Source of the DNA: CAZSLI01 sp964607705
Lineage (GTDB): Bacteria > Actinomycetota > Coriobacteriia > Anaerosomatales > PHET01
Direction of reading: 5' to 3'
Assembly: GCA_964607705.1 (NCBI GenBank)
Contig: CAZSLI010000010.1
Span: forward strand, 21,388 to 85,387
DNA: 64,000 nt
Shown piece by piece: positions 1 to 7,853 of the stretch. Numbering within the stretch: position 1 is the stretch's first letter; each line of letters begins with the position of its first letter. The position numbers and the translations under genes were made by a program. The notes under the pieces are model-generated. The model was given only the letters and a program-made list of their open reading frames with translations, was not told where the DNA came from and searched no databases.

Positions 1-81
1 GAAGTCAACGACGACGGGAACTTCGGAACCCACCACCTCGGTGTCCCAAGAGGCGGTGGTGACGTCCGTTGCGCTGCTCAT
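1..81 (-). CDS. trxA: Thioredoxin, N-terminal fragment cut by window edge
   Basis: Only the first 27 codons are inside the window. They read MSSATDVTT...WDTEV..., ending VPVVVDF, which is the first helix and strand of a thioredoxin just before the expected WCGPC active site (outside the window). Thioredoxin is a cytoplasmic dithiol-disulfide reductant. The ATG at 81 has a GGAG ribosome site 5 nt upstream. The gene diverges from the ferrochelatase-like gene at 204. Its promoter appears to contain a palindrome between -35 and -10, so it is probably repressed by a CsoR-family regulator. The family call rests on a short stretch, so the subtype is not known. Confidence 0.72.
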   Translation of the reverse strand, partial: MSSATDVTTASWDTEVVGSEVPVVVDF

Positions 82-126
82 ACGTTCTCCGTTCATCATC
101 AGGATCCACTACGTTCGATCATTCAA

Positions 127-156
127 CTTATACCCCAAGGGGTATCATCGCATCAA
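127..156 (-). promoter_or_regulatory. Promoter of trxA with embedded CsoR/CstR-like operator
   Basis: On the minus strand TTGATG (151-156) and TATAAG (127-132) are separated by 18 bp, a good sigma-70-type pair. The spacer and the edge of the -10 carry the perfect inverted repeat ATACCCC-AA-GGGGTAT at 130-145. TACCC...GGGTA repeats are typical operators of CsoR-family repressors (CsoR for copper, CstR for persulfide). Placement over the promoter core fits repression. Which family member binds is inference. Confidence 0.55.
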
Positions 157-186
157 ACACTATCCCCTCCTGAACGAGTATCATTC

Positions 187-198
187 CCCCCAAGGGGG
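187..198 (+). promoter_or_regulatory. Second C5-AA-G5 palindrome overlapping RBS
   Basis: CCCCC-AA-GGGGG lies directly in front of the TTG start at 204, and its G-tract doubles as the ribosome binding site (AAGGGGG). It has the same core geometry (C-run, AA, G-run) as the palindrome at 130-145 but lacks the outer TA/TA. It may be a second operator for the divergent pair or only a strong Shine-Dalgarno sequence. Confidence 0.35.
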
Positions 199-203
199 AC
201 ATC

Positions 204-1433
204 TTGGACTCATCTGCATGGCTTTGGGCTGTATTGGTCGTGAGCGCCCTGTTCGCCGGGGCGTCTTTCGTTCTGGTCCTGGTCGTGCGACCTCAAGCGG
301 AGGGCATCGTGGCCGTGACGGGCCTCCTGTCCTTTGGCGTCACCTCGGTTGCCTTGGCTACGACGATCAGCCGCTACCAGCGGATCGACGCGGCCTTCTA
401 CTCCGTGGCGTTCATCATCGCCGGACTGGTCGGTGGTTGGGCGCTCGCCTCGTCTCTCCTCGGCAGTCTGGCGAAGTCACCGGCCCCTGTGAGCCCGCCC
501 GCCGTGCCTGTCGAGGACGTCGGCTCGTCAGCCGTGATCGTGACCTCCTGCTTCGAGCCGGCACAGTACAGCGCTCGCTCGACCGCGATGATGTTGCAGG
601 CACTCGTCGCCGAGGACTTGCTCGGACTGTCGCTCGGCACGACGCCGTTCCTGTTCTTCGCACAGAAGGCGCGCTATCGCGCCGTCGGGGGAACGAGTCC
701 GGCCGCAAGGCAGCTCAGGGACATCGCCGAGCGGCTCGAGCCAAGTCTTGCCGACGCCGGAGTGGGGCTGGTCGACTGGGCCGCCTGCTCTGGTGACCGA
801 CGCCTGGCGGCACGAGTCGCAGATGCAGCGGCTGCCGGACACCGCCGCATCGTGGTGGTCGATCTGACGGTTGGTGCGTCACTCCAACTCTCAGCCGCGA
901 AACAGGAGACCGACTCGCTGCACTTGGCGGGAGAGGGCGTCCAGATCGTATACACGGAGGCACTCGGGAATTGTGACCCCATCGCAGCCGCTCTCACGAG
1001 GCGCGTGATGGAGGCATCGGGCAACACCGAGGAAACCGGCGTGGTGCTGGTCGGGCACGGCCAGCCGGAGCCACGGGCTCGGCGCAATCCCGAGATGGAT
1101 GAACAGGAGACGTCGTTCCTCAACCGCATGCGGATGATGCTGCTGGAGAAGGGGCTGCCCGAGTCAAACGTGCGGGTGGCGTGGTCTGACTGGCGGGAGC
1201 CGGATGTGACGTCGTCGGTCCGGCACCTGGCCGCACTGGGATGCCGTCGGGTAGTGGTCGTGCCGGCTGTCTATCCAGTGGACACGCTCACGACCCGTCT
1301 CGACCTCGAGATGTCGGCGCGGCAGGCGCGTGTCGACGAGGCGGTCACTGTGGTGACGCTGCCCGCATGGAGGGACGACGAGGCGGTCATGGGAGAGCTG
1401 ACAAAGCGCGTGCGCAACGCTCTGGAGCGCTGA
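204..1433 (+). CDS. Membrane-anchored ferrochelatase/CbiX-like protein
   Basis: 409 aa. Three hydrophobic segments (about 6-28, 34-55, 63-88) precede a soluble domain resembling ferrochelatase or CbiX chelatases. The N-terminal half has the Y..VGG.SP..RQ pattern at about 157-168. The C-terminal half has VGHGQPEP with the expected metal-site His at 285. The second catalytic motif (SDHLE in HemH) reads VDTLT, so the usual Glu is replaced by Thr. Cytoplasmic chelatases lack membrane segments, so this looks like a tethered and possibly repurposed homologue that may bind metal or tetrapyrrole. The TTG start was chosen because AAGGGGG lies 5-8 nt upstream and the membrane segments follow at once. 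It diverges from thioredoxin across shared palindromes. The actual reaction is not known. Confidence 0.6.
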   Translation: MDSSAWLWAVLVVSALFAGASFVLVLVVRPQAEGIVAVTGLLSFGVTSVALATTISRYQRIDAAFYSVAFIIAGLVGGWALASSLLGSLAKSPAPVSPPAVPVEDVGSSAVIVTSCFEPAQYSARSTAMMLQALVAEDLLGLSLGTTPFLFFAQKARYRAVGGTSPAARQLRDIAERLEPSLADAGVGLVDWAACSGDRRLAARVADAAAAGHRRIVVVDLTVGASLQLSAAKQETDSLHLAGEGVQIVYTEALGNCDPIAAALTRRVMEASGNTEETGVVLVGHGQPEPRARRNPEMDEQETSFLNRMRMMLLEKGLPESNVRVAWSDWREPDVTSSVRHLAALGCRRVVVVPAVYPVDTLTTRLDLEMSARQARVDEAVTVVTLPAWRDDEAVMGELTKRVRNALER

Positions 1434-1445
1434 TTCTCGCTGCGG

Positions 1446-2165
1446 CTACTTGGCCTTGCAGCGCTCCCAGTTCCACGACTGCAACTGGCGGATGCGCGGG
1501 TAGTTGCGGGCAAGCCGCCACGCGAATGACAGGCCGTGACGCTCGGACTCCGCCCGGGTCTCCAGAGCGAGGATGCTGGCCTTGACCTCAAGCGCCTTGG
1601 TGCCGCGGAAGCGGGTGAACCCCTTGCCAACGGCCTCGAGGAAGTGGGCGTCGCTGCCACCGGTCGCTGCGACGCCGTGCCCACCCGCGAAGATCTTGGC
1701 CGCCACGCCGTTCGCCCAACGGAGGAACGGCAGCGAGTTGTAGATCTCGAGCGCGTGGAAGGCCCAGTCGTTGACCGCGTCGGCGAACAGGTTGCGGCCG
1801 AACGGCCCAAAGACGCCCTGGTTCGAGAACGGGTGCGCGACGATAGCAATGCCGCCTTGCGCCTCGATCGCGGCGATGGTGTCGCGAGGAGACATGCCGG
1901 CGGGCACGTGCTCGGTGAGGAACAGGCCGATGATGTGGCCGCAGTCCGAGGAGACTTCCTCGCCGATGATCACTTCGAAGTCATACAGCTCGGCAAGGGA
2001 CTGCGCGAAGAGCGCTCCCTCGATGGTGTTGTGGTCCGTGATGGCGATGACATCCAGATCCGTTCGGTGCTGCACATATTCCATGATCTCGGGGATCGTG
2101 GCCGTGCCGTCCGAATGGTCGGAGTGGATGTGAAGGTCCGCTTTGCCCCAAGTCTCGGTGCCCAC
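1446..2165 (-). CDS. PHP-domain metal-dependent phosphoesterase
   Basis: 239 aa, a stand-alone PHP domain of the TrpH/YciV type. Metal-binding motifs are DLHIHSDHSDG (about 10-20), AITDHN (about 40-46), the acidic IGEE (about 66-69) and IVAHPF (about 109-114). Family members hydrolyse phosphoesters such as nucleoside 3',5'-bisphosphates or short RNA using a multinuclear metal site; the substrate here cannot be told. The GTG start follows a G-rich site about 9 nt upstream. It converges on the preceding gene with a 12-nt gap. 170 nt without a gene separate it from the aminotransferase operon, so it may be the last gene of that unit or independent. Confidence 0.8.
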   Translation of the reverse strand: MGTETWGKADLHIHSDHSDGTATIPEIMEYVQHRTDLDVIAITDHNTIEGALFAQSLAELYDFEVIIGEEVSSDCGHIIGLFLTEHVPAGMSPRDTIAAIEAQGGIAIVAHPFSNQGVFGPFGRNLFADAVNDWAFHALEIYNSLPFLRWANGVAAKIFAGGHGVAATGGSDAHFLEAVGKGFTRFRGTKALEVKASILALETRAESERHGLSFAWRLARNYPRIRQLQSWNWERCKAK

Positions 2166-2335
2166 GTGTGTGTGATGCCCCCCGTTTTGCGCAGGGCCGC
2201 GAGTGCGGCCAGTTGTCGACGATCAGTATGCAAACCTCGAACCAATCGAACCGACAATGCCATTATCGGCAGGGCGGCGTGGCGGCAAAGACCCCGCTCG
2301 GTGAACGGTCACCGGCTCAGACGCGATCCCGCCAT

Positions 2336-3529
2336 TCAGCCAACAGTGTTCCCGTGCGACGTCGAGCTTCCACCATCCTGGGCTGAGGCCCACTCGCCCA
2401 GCCGGCGTACGCCCTCCTCGAGGCGCTCGAGCGAGGTCGCGTAGCTGAAGCGCAGGAAGCCCTCGCCGCCATCGCCGAAGTCGATGCCGGGCGCACATGC
2501 GACGCCCGCCTCTTCAAGCAGCCGGCGGGACAGCTCCAGCGAGTCGGCGCTCCAGCAGCGGGCATCTGCGAAGACATAGAAGGCGCCGCACGGCTCACTG
2601 GCGATCGTCAGTCCCACCTCGCGCAGCGACGGCACGAGGTACTTGCGGCGGTCGTCATACACGGCGCGCATATGGGCGACTGACTCTTGCGCCTGCGTGA
2701 GCGCCACCACGCCAGCCTGCTGGACGAACGCGTTGGCCGCGAGGAAGAAGTTCTGCTGGATCTTCTCGGCGGGGCGGACGTACTCACGGGGAGCGATGAG
2801 GTAGCCGAGGCGCCAGCCCGTCATGGCGTACGCCTTGGAGAAGCCGTTGAGGACGAAGCAGCGATCGGTGTACTGGAGTATCGAGTGCTCGTCGCCGCAG
2901 AACGTCAGGCCGTGATAGATCTCGTCGCTCGCGATGTGGACGCCTGTGCGCTCGGCGATCTCCGCGAGCGCCTGTAGGTCCTGGGCGGACAGCACGGCCC
3001 CGGTGGGGTTGCTCGGCGAGGTGATCATGATGGCCTTGGTGCGCGGGCCTATGGCCGCTTCGAGCTCGTCGAGCCGGTAGCGAAAACCCTCCTCTGCATG
3101 CACGCGGAGTGGCTTCGGTACTCCGCCGAGGAAGCGTACGTAGTTCGGATACGCCGGATAGCAGGGGTCGGGCATGATGACCTCGTCGCCCGGGTCGAGC
3201 AGCGCGCCGAACAGGAGCAGCATGGCGGGGCTCGTTCCCTGCGTCACGACGATGTCGGCAGGATCGATCTCCACCTCATGCACGGCGCGGTAGTGGGTGC
3301 TGATCGCGTCACGCAGGTCCGGCAGGCCGAGCGACTGCGTGTAGTGCGTGCTCCCCTGCTCGATGGCGGCCTCGCATGCGCGGGCGATTACCTCGGGCGT
3401 GGGGAAATCGGGGTCACCGATCTCGAGGCGCACGATGTCGCGCCCCTCTGCCTCGAGCTCCTTGGCCCGCGCCACCACGTCCATGACGACGAAGGGGCGG
3501 ATGGCCTGTGCACGCTTGCTGACCGTCAT
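2336..3529 (-). CDS. PLP-dependent class I/II aminotransferase
   Basis: 397 aa, fold-type I aminotransferase of the aspartate/alanine family. Visible features: substrate-end IGDPDFPTP (about 37-45), the SPSNPTG loop (171-177), ASDEIYHGL (about 200-208) and the PLP lysine K232 in GFSKAYAMTGWR. It transfers an amino group between an amino acid and a 2-oxo acid; the donor is not predictable. The ATG at 3529 was chosen over a much longer reading frame because the homology starts there, GGAG lies upstream, and it shares one base (TGATG) with the stop of the radical SAM gene. That coupling makes it the last gene of a three-gene operon, so it may act on that enzyme's pathway. Confidence 0.85.
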   Translation of the reverse strand: MTVSKRAQAIRPFVVMDVVARAKELEAEGRDIVRLEIGDPDFPTPEVIARACEAAIEQGSTHYTQSLGLPDLRDAISTHYRAVHEVEIDPADIVVTQGTSPAMLLLFGALLDPGDEVIMPDPCYPAYPNYVRFLGGVPKPLRVHAEEGFRYRLDELEAAIGPRTKAIMITSPSNPTGAVLSAQDLQALAEIAERTGVHIASDEIYHGLTFCGDEHSILQYTDRCFVLNGFSKAYAMTGWRLGYLIAPREYVRPAEKIQQNFFLAANAFVQQAGVVALTQAQESVAHMRAVYDDRRKYLVPSLREVGLTIASEPCGAFYVFADARCWSADSLELSRRLLEEAGVACAPGIDFGDGGEGFLRFSYATSLERLEEGVRRLGEWASAQDGGSSTSHGNTVG

Positions 3530-4815
3530 CACGAGCTCCTTGCCGGTACGGTGAGCCGGGCCTGGTACGCCTGCGCCGCCGCGTTGCCGAGGACTTCGAG
3601 CCGGCGCAGCTCGGTGAAGCCGATGTCGCGGGTGGCGATCACCTCGTGCGGCGGCTCGCGGTCGAAGCGCAGGCCGAGGTCCTCGGCATGCTCCCAAAGA
3701 TGCGTACCGGGAAGCACGTGGAGGGTGGACATCTGCACCCGGCCGGGATCGAGGGCGATCACGAAGTCCATGCCCTCGCGCACGCTGTCGGAGGTGTCGC
3801 CGGGCAAGCCGATGATGAGGTCGCACTCGACGCTGATGCCGGCAGAGCGGCATACCGCGACCCCCTGGGCGAAGCGATCGCGGTCGAGCGTGCGCCGGCA
3901 CGTCTCGAGCGCTCTCGAACCCACCGACTGCGGGCCCGTCTCGACGCCGACCACGCCCGCCTTGGCGAGGAGCGCGGCCTGCTCGGCATCGATACGCTCG
4001 ATGTCGACCTCGATGGTATGCAGGCGCACTCCTCGGGCGACGTGGGGCTCCATGATCTCAGCCAGCCGGCGCAGGCGGTCGGGAGTGAGGTTGAAGACCG
4101 GGTCGATGAAGCTGAACGAGCTCATACCGGGGGTCGCCGCGACCGCCTCGATATCGGCGGCGACGCGGTCCCACGAGAACGAGCGGATACGCGTGCTGCC
4201 CTTACCCTCGTAGCAATACGCGCAGCAGTGGGGACAGCCTCGGTACGTCTCGACATAGGCCGACCCGTCCGTCGCGTGAGCGCGCGCCTGGAACGGCGAC
4301 GGCAGTCGGTCGAGGTCCTCGAGTGGCGGGCGGTCGGGGCCGCTCACGACGCGCGCGCCCTCGCGGGCGGACACGCCGGGCACACCTGCGATCTCGCCCC
4401 CGCGGGAGTGAGAGAGCAGCAACTCGGCGAACGCGAACTCGCCCTCCCCTCGCACGACGGCGTCCACGGCGGGGTGCGCGGCGAGGACCTCCTCGGCGAT
4501 GGGGCCGACCTCAGGGCCGCCGAGGACGACGAGCGTGTTCGGCCAGACCTCTTTGACGAGGCGCGCCACGTCGAACACTGCGCGGGCGGTCCAGCAGAAG
4601 ACCGGCATCGCGACCACGTCGGCGGGTGGCTCGAGCGACAGCAGCCGGTACGCGATCCACCACGGGTCGGTGGTCACGTCGACGTCGAAGCGAGTGAGCG
4701 CCAGGTCGAGACGCACGTCCGCCTTGGCGGCCGCCTCCAGATAGTCGAGCGCGAGCGAACGGTAGCCCGACTGGTTTATGCCGACGAGCGCGACCCGTAG
4801 CTGACGCGCGCTCAC
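3529..4815 (-). CDS. B12-binding-domain radical SAM protein
   Basis: 428 aa. Residues about 1-150 form a Rossmann-like cobalamin-binding region (RVALVGINQSGY at the start, LVVLGGPEVGP near 100). A radical SAM core follows, with a CxxxCxxC cluster motif in YRGCPHCCAYCYE. LIIGLPGDTSDSV is a late barrel motif. Relatives catalyse methylations, ring contractions and other radical chemistry using SAM, a 4Fe-4S cluster and often cobalamin; the DxHxxG motif of base-off B12 binding is not obvious, so cobalamin use is uncertain. The GTG start overlaps the TGA of the upstream gene (GTGA). It is flanked by a degenerate radical SAM homologue and an aminotransferase, suggesting a small dedicated pathway of unknown product. 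Confidence 0.8.
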   Translation of the reverse strand: MSARQLRVALVGINQSGYRSLALDYLEAAAKADVRLDLALTRFDVDVTTDPWWIAYRLLSLEPPADVVAMPVFCWTARAVFDVARLVKEVWPNTLVVLGGPEVGPIAEEVLAAHPAVDAVVRGEGEFAFAELLLSHSRGGEIAGVPGVSAREGARVVSGPDRPPLEDLDRLPSPFQARAHATDGSAYVETYRGCPHCCAYCYEGKGSTRIRSFSWDRVAADIEAVAATPGMSSFSFIDPVFNLTPDRLRRLAEIMEPHVARGVRLHTIEVDIERIDAEQAALLAKAGVVGVETGPQSVGSRALETCRRTLDRDRFAQGVAVCRSAGISVECDLIIGLPGDTSDSVREGMDFVIALDPGRVQMSTLHVLPGTHLWEHAEDLGLRFDREPPHEVIATRDIGFTELRRLEVLGNAAAQAYQARLTVPARSS

Positions 4816-5519
4816 GACGCCGGCTCCAGAACCTCGACCGGGGCCGGGGAAGGCTCCGTGCGGTCCGGCACCGGGCCGCGGACGAAGGCGGCCAGGCGGT
4901 TGAGGGCAGCCGTGTCGAGAGCGGCGCGCAGCAGCGGCTCCTCGGCAGGGCGCCACCTGTGCGCACGCGCGTCGAAGCAGACGGAGGTCGCGCCCATGGC
5001 GGCGAGCGCCGCGACCGCCTCGGGAAGGATCGAAGCGTTGTGGGGGCAGACGGGCACGAGCCCCGCGACGCAGACGTCCACGCGGGACGACGATGCGGCC
5101 GCCGTGAACGCAGCCGCACCGGACGCGGTGGCGGCACAGAGGCCTTCTCGGCAGGAAAGCCGGTCGTGGGTGGCCGGATCGCCGAGGAGCACCAGCTCGA
5201 GATGGCGCACGCCCGCGTGCAAGGCGCCCTCGGCGTTGCCCGCCTGCGCGAGCGCCGCCCCCGACGTGCGGAGCCGGATGCGCTCGCAGCCCTCGTCGGC
5301 GGCGACCGCGATGAGCTGGGGCAGCTGTGGATGCATGAACGGCTCGAAGCCGAGGAACGAGACGTTGGGGCCGGGCGGCAGCGACCAGCCGCGCGCGATC
5401 TGCGCCAGTTCCTCGGCGACCGACGCGAGGGAGCGCGGTGAAGGCTCGGGTGCCCGCCCGCATCTGCCGCACGTGACGACGCCGCCCGTGCCGATGGTGA
5501 CCTCCGCGAACGTGATCAA
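4812..5519 (-). CDS. Degenerate radical SAM-like protein without CxxxCxxC
   Basis: 235 aa. The first strand ends in TCGRC (C17, C20) where a radical SAM enzyme would have CxxxCxxC, so the three-Cys cluster site is missing. The following part matches the radical SAM barrel: FLGFEPFMHPQLPQLI corresponds to the GGEPxLHPxLxxLI strand and is followed by an LRTSG-like motif. It is probably a non-catalytic partner or a homologue that binds something else through CxxC. The TTG start has GGAGGGG just upstream. It is the first gene of the operon and is translationally coupled to a full-length radical SAM enzyme, which supports a partner role (inference). No experimentally described function is known to me. 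Confidence 0.6.
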   Translation of the reverse strand: MITFAEVTIGTGGVVTCGRCGRAPEPSPRSLASVAEELAQIARGWSLPPGPNVSFLGFEPFMHPQLPQLIAVAADEGCERIRLRTSGAALAQAGNAEGALHAGVRHLELVLLGDPATHDRLSCREGLCAATASGAAAFTAAASSSRVDVCVAGLVPVCPHNASILPEAVAALAAMGATSVCFDARAHRWRPAEEPLLRAALDTAALNRLAAFVRGPVPDRTEPSPAPVEVLEPAS

Positions 5520-5626
5520 GGCGCCCCTCCCTTCCGCGAACTCAGTCTAGCGGATGAGCCGGGGCCGCTTTCAGGTATATCTTCAATGGATAGGTAGTCT
5601 CTTCCGGTCCAGTCGAAGGGGCGTAA

Positions 5627-7300
5627 ATGGCCAAGATCAGCCGCAACGAACGCTACCGGCGCATCGTCAAAGTGCTGTCCGAGGAGGGTTTCGGCACGGC
5701 CCTCGACCAGCTGGGGCTTCGAGCCCACTGGGTCGCCGCCATCCGACGCGATCGGATGAAGGAGTCGGAGGTCGGCCTCTCCCCCGAGGAACGGGCGCGG
5801 CGCACCATGGAGCGGCTTGGGCCCACGTTCGCGAAGATCGGCCAGATGCTCTCAGTACGCCCTGACCTCATCCCGCCCTCTTACGCCGATGAACTCTCCA
5901 AACTTCAGGACGAGATGGCTCCATTCCCGTTCGAACAGGCGAGGTCGGAGATCGAGGAGGCGTTCGGGGCTCCACTCGAGGAGCTGTTCGGTTCCTTCGA
6001 GGAAGTCCCTGCTGCTGCGGCGAGCATCGGGCAGGTCCATCTGGCCACGCTCAAGGACGGGACCCCTGTTGCGGTGAAGGTGCAGCGGCCCGGTATCCGC
6101 GACGTCATCGAAGCGGACCTCGACATACTGCGCACGCAGGCGCGACGCATCGCCGGCAGGACTGAGCTCGGCATCCGCTACGACGTCATCGGGCTGGTGG
6201 ACGAGTTCGCGCGAGTCCTCCACGAGGAATGCGACTACGTCAACGAAGCCGAGAACGCGCAGCGCCTCGCGGCCGACTTCGATGGCGACGAGACGGTGTA
6301 CTTCCCGGGCGTGTACTGGGACCTCACCGCGCCGACGGTCCTCACGCTCGACCGCATCGTCGGCATCCCGTTCAACCGCCTCGATGAGATCGACGCGGCG
6401 GGTATCGATCGTGTCGAGATCGCCCGCCGAGGAATCACCTGTTACTACGAGCAGATCTTCATCCACGGCTTCTACCACGCAGACCCGCACCCGGGGAACA
6501 TCTTCGCGCTGCCCGACGGGCGCATCGCCTTCACGGACTTCGGACGCTCGGGAACCCTGACGGATCAGGCAAAGGCACAAGTGGCCGACCTGCTCGTCGC
6601 AATCATCGAGCAAGACGGCGAGGCCGCCGGCGATATCCTGCTCGACGTGAGCCGCGCGACGGCCGACGTTGATGCTGCAGGGCTCAAGCGCGACGTCACG
6701 TCGCTTATCGGCAAGTACTACAACATGCGGCTCAAGGAGGTGGACACGCGGGTCCTCGTCACCGAGGTGATGTCGCTCATCGGCAAGCGGGGGCTCACGC
6801 TGGAAGCGGAGTTCGCGCTGCTATTGACGACGCTTGCCACCGTGCAGGCGCTCGGCACCGCGATAGACCCGGACTTCCACTTCGTCGAATCGGTGCGGCC
6901 GTTCGCTCAGCGGATCATCGAGGACCAGGTGGCGCCGAGAAACCTCACGCGTGGCCTCACGACCGCGCTGCGCGGGGCGATGAAGGCGTTCAAGAACCTG
7001 CCGGACAACCTCAATCGCGCGGTCAAGCGCGTCGGTGACGGCGACCTTCGTGTCACGGTGCGTCCCGGCGGCTTCGACCCCCTGATGTCGCGCGTCGAAC
7101 TCGCAGTGGACCGGATGGCTTTCGCGCTGGTCGTGTCGTCGTTCGTCGTGGGCTTCTCGTGGCTGCTGTCGAAGACCGAGATCCCCTGGTGGGTCGAGCT
7201 CATCGCCGACTTCGCGCTCGTGTGCGCGGCAGGCGTGGGGGTCTACTTCTTCCTGTCGATGGTGTTTCGGCGTTGGGTGCAGCGGCGGCGCGACTACTAG
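5627..7300 (+). CDS. ABC1/UbiB/AarF family protein kinase-like protein
   Basis: 557 aa, normal for the family. The KxGQ motif is K70-IGQ73, the ATP-site region is IGQVH...VAVKVQRPG with K151, and HADPHPGN plus FTDFG mark the catalytic loop and metal site. Two membrane segments sit at the C-terminus (about 495-515, 525-548), so it is anchored at the inner membrane. UbiB proteins act as ATPases that help handle isoprenoid quinone precursors; in an organism that likely uses menaquinone the client may be another lipid. Start ATG at 5627 with AAGGGG upstream. It converges on the exosortase gene with a 7-nt gap. A second, shorter homologue lies at 47726-49063. Confidence 0.85.
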   Translation: MAKISRNERYRRIVKVLSEEGFGTALDQLGLRAHWVAAIRRDRMKESEVGLSPEERARRTMERLGPTFAKIGQMLSVRPDLIPPSYADELSKLQDEMAPFPFEQARSEIEEAFGAPLEELFGSFEEVPAAAASIGQVHLATLKDGTPVAVKVQRPGIRDVIEADLDILRTQARRIAGRTELGIRYDVIGLVDEFARVLHEECDYVNEAENAQRLAADFDGDETVYFPGVYWDLTAPTVLTLDRIVGIPFNRLDEIDAAGIDRVEIARRGITCYYEQIFIHGFYHADPHPGNIFALPDGRIAFTDFGRSGTLTDQAKAQVADLLVAIIEQDGEAAGDILLDVSRATADVDAAGLKRDVTSLIGKYYNMRLKEVDTRVLVTEVMSLIGKRGLTLEAEFALLLTTLATVQALGTAIDPDFHFVESVRPFAQRIIEDQVAPRNLTRGLTTALRGAMKAFKNLPDNLNRAVKRVGDGDLRVTVRPGGFDPLMSRVELAVDRMAFALVVSSFVVGFSWLLSKTEIPWWVELIADFALVCAAGVGVYFFLSMVFRRWVQRRRDY

Positions 7301-7307
7301 CGAGCGG

Positions 7308-7853
7308 TCAGCTCCAGCCGGGGCTCCAGTCGTTGCGCGACAGCCACATGAACAGCGCCCACATCCCACCCACCGCGAGGGCGATCGAACCCTGCAACAC
7401 ATAGTCGTGGACGAAGATGAACCGGGAGGGGTCGTACTCCGAGACGACTGCCACAGCGACGAGCCGAACGATATTCAACACCGCGATGGCCGGGATGCCG
7501 AGGAGGATCGCGGCAAGCCGTCGGTCACGTGCGACCGGGACGACTGCGACCGCTGCCGCGAAGAGGACGAACCACTCAAGCGCGGTGCACGCGAGGTCTA
7601 TGCGCAGCACGTGATGGTGCAGCCTGAGGAGGGTGCCATCAAGCGCGACCGGCACGCCCACGGCCCGTACCCCGGTGGACGCGACATACGCCGTCACCAC
7701 ACGCATCCAGTCGGTCACCGCGGCGGGAGCGACCGCCGCGGCCATGCGGAAAGCCGCGAGCGTCGCGACGGGCACCATGACGAGCAGCGCCATGCCGAGA
7801 AACCCGACTGTACGGCGCCCTGCAACTCCCGCTCTTGCTCGCCGCCGGTTCAC
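7308..7853 (-). CDS. Exosortase/archaeosortase family transpeptidase
   Basis: 181 aa, largely hydrophobic with about five membrane segments. The three catalytic residues of the family are present in order: C89 in DLACTALEW, R130 in LNIVRLVAV, and H149 in FIFVHDYV. Exosortases cut proteins carrying a C-terminal motif, membrane segment and basic cluster, and are thought to transfer them to a cell-surface acceptor. The GTG start overlaps the TGA of the subtilase gene (GTGA), and that protein ends with exactly such a C-terminal signal, so the two look like a dedicated enzyme-substrate pair. It is shorter than typical EPS-linked exosortases, closer to small stand-alone forms. No exopolysaccharide genes are nearby. 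Confidence 0.8.
   Translation of the reverse strand: MNRRRARAGVAGRRTVGFLGMALLVMVPVATLAAFRMAAAVAPAAVTDWMRVVTAYVASTGVRAVGVPVALDGTLLRLHHHVLRIDLACTALEWFVLFAAAVAVVPVARDRRLAAILLGIPAIAVLNIVRLVAVAVVSEYDPSRFIFVHDYVLQGSIALAVGGMWALFMWLSRNDWSPGWS

Noticed and set aside
41..796. 251-codon plus-strand frame at the left edge
   Set aside because: It overlaps the promoter region and the ferrochelatase-like gene in another frame, is Arg-rich and has no homology pattern.
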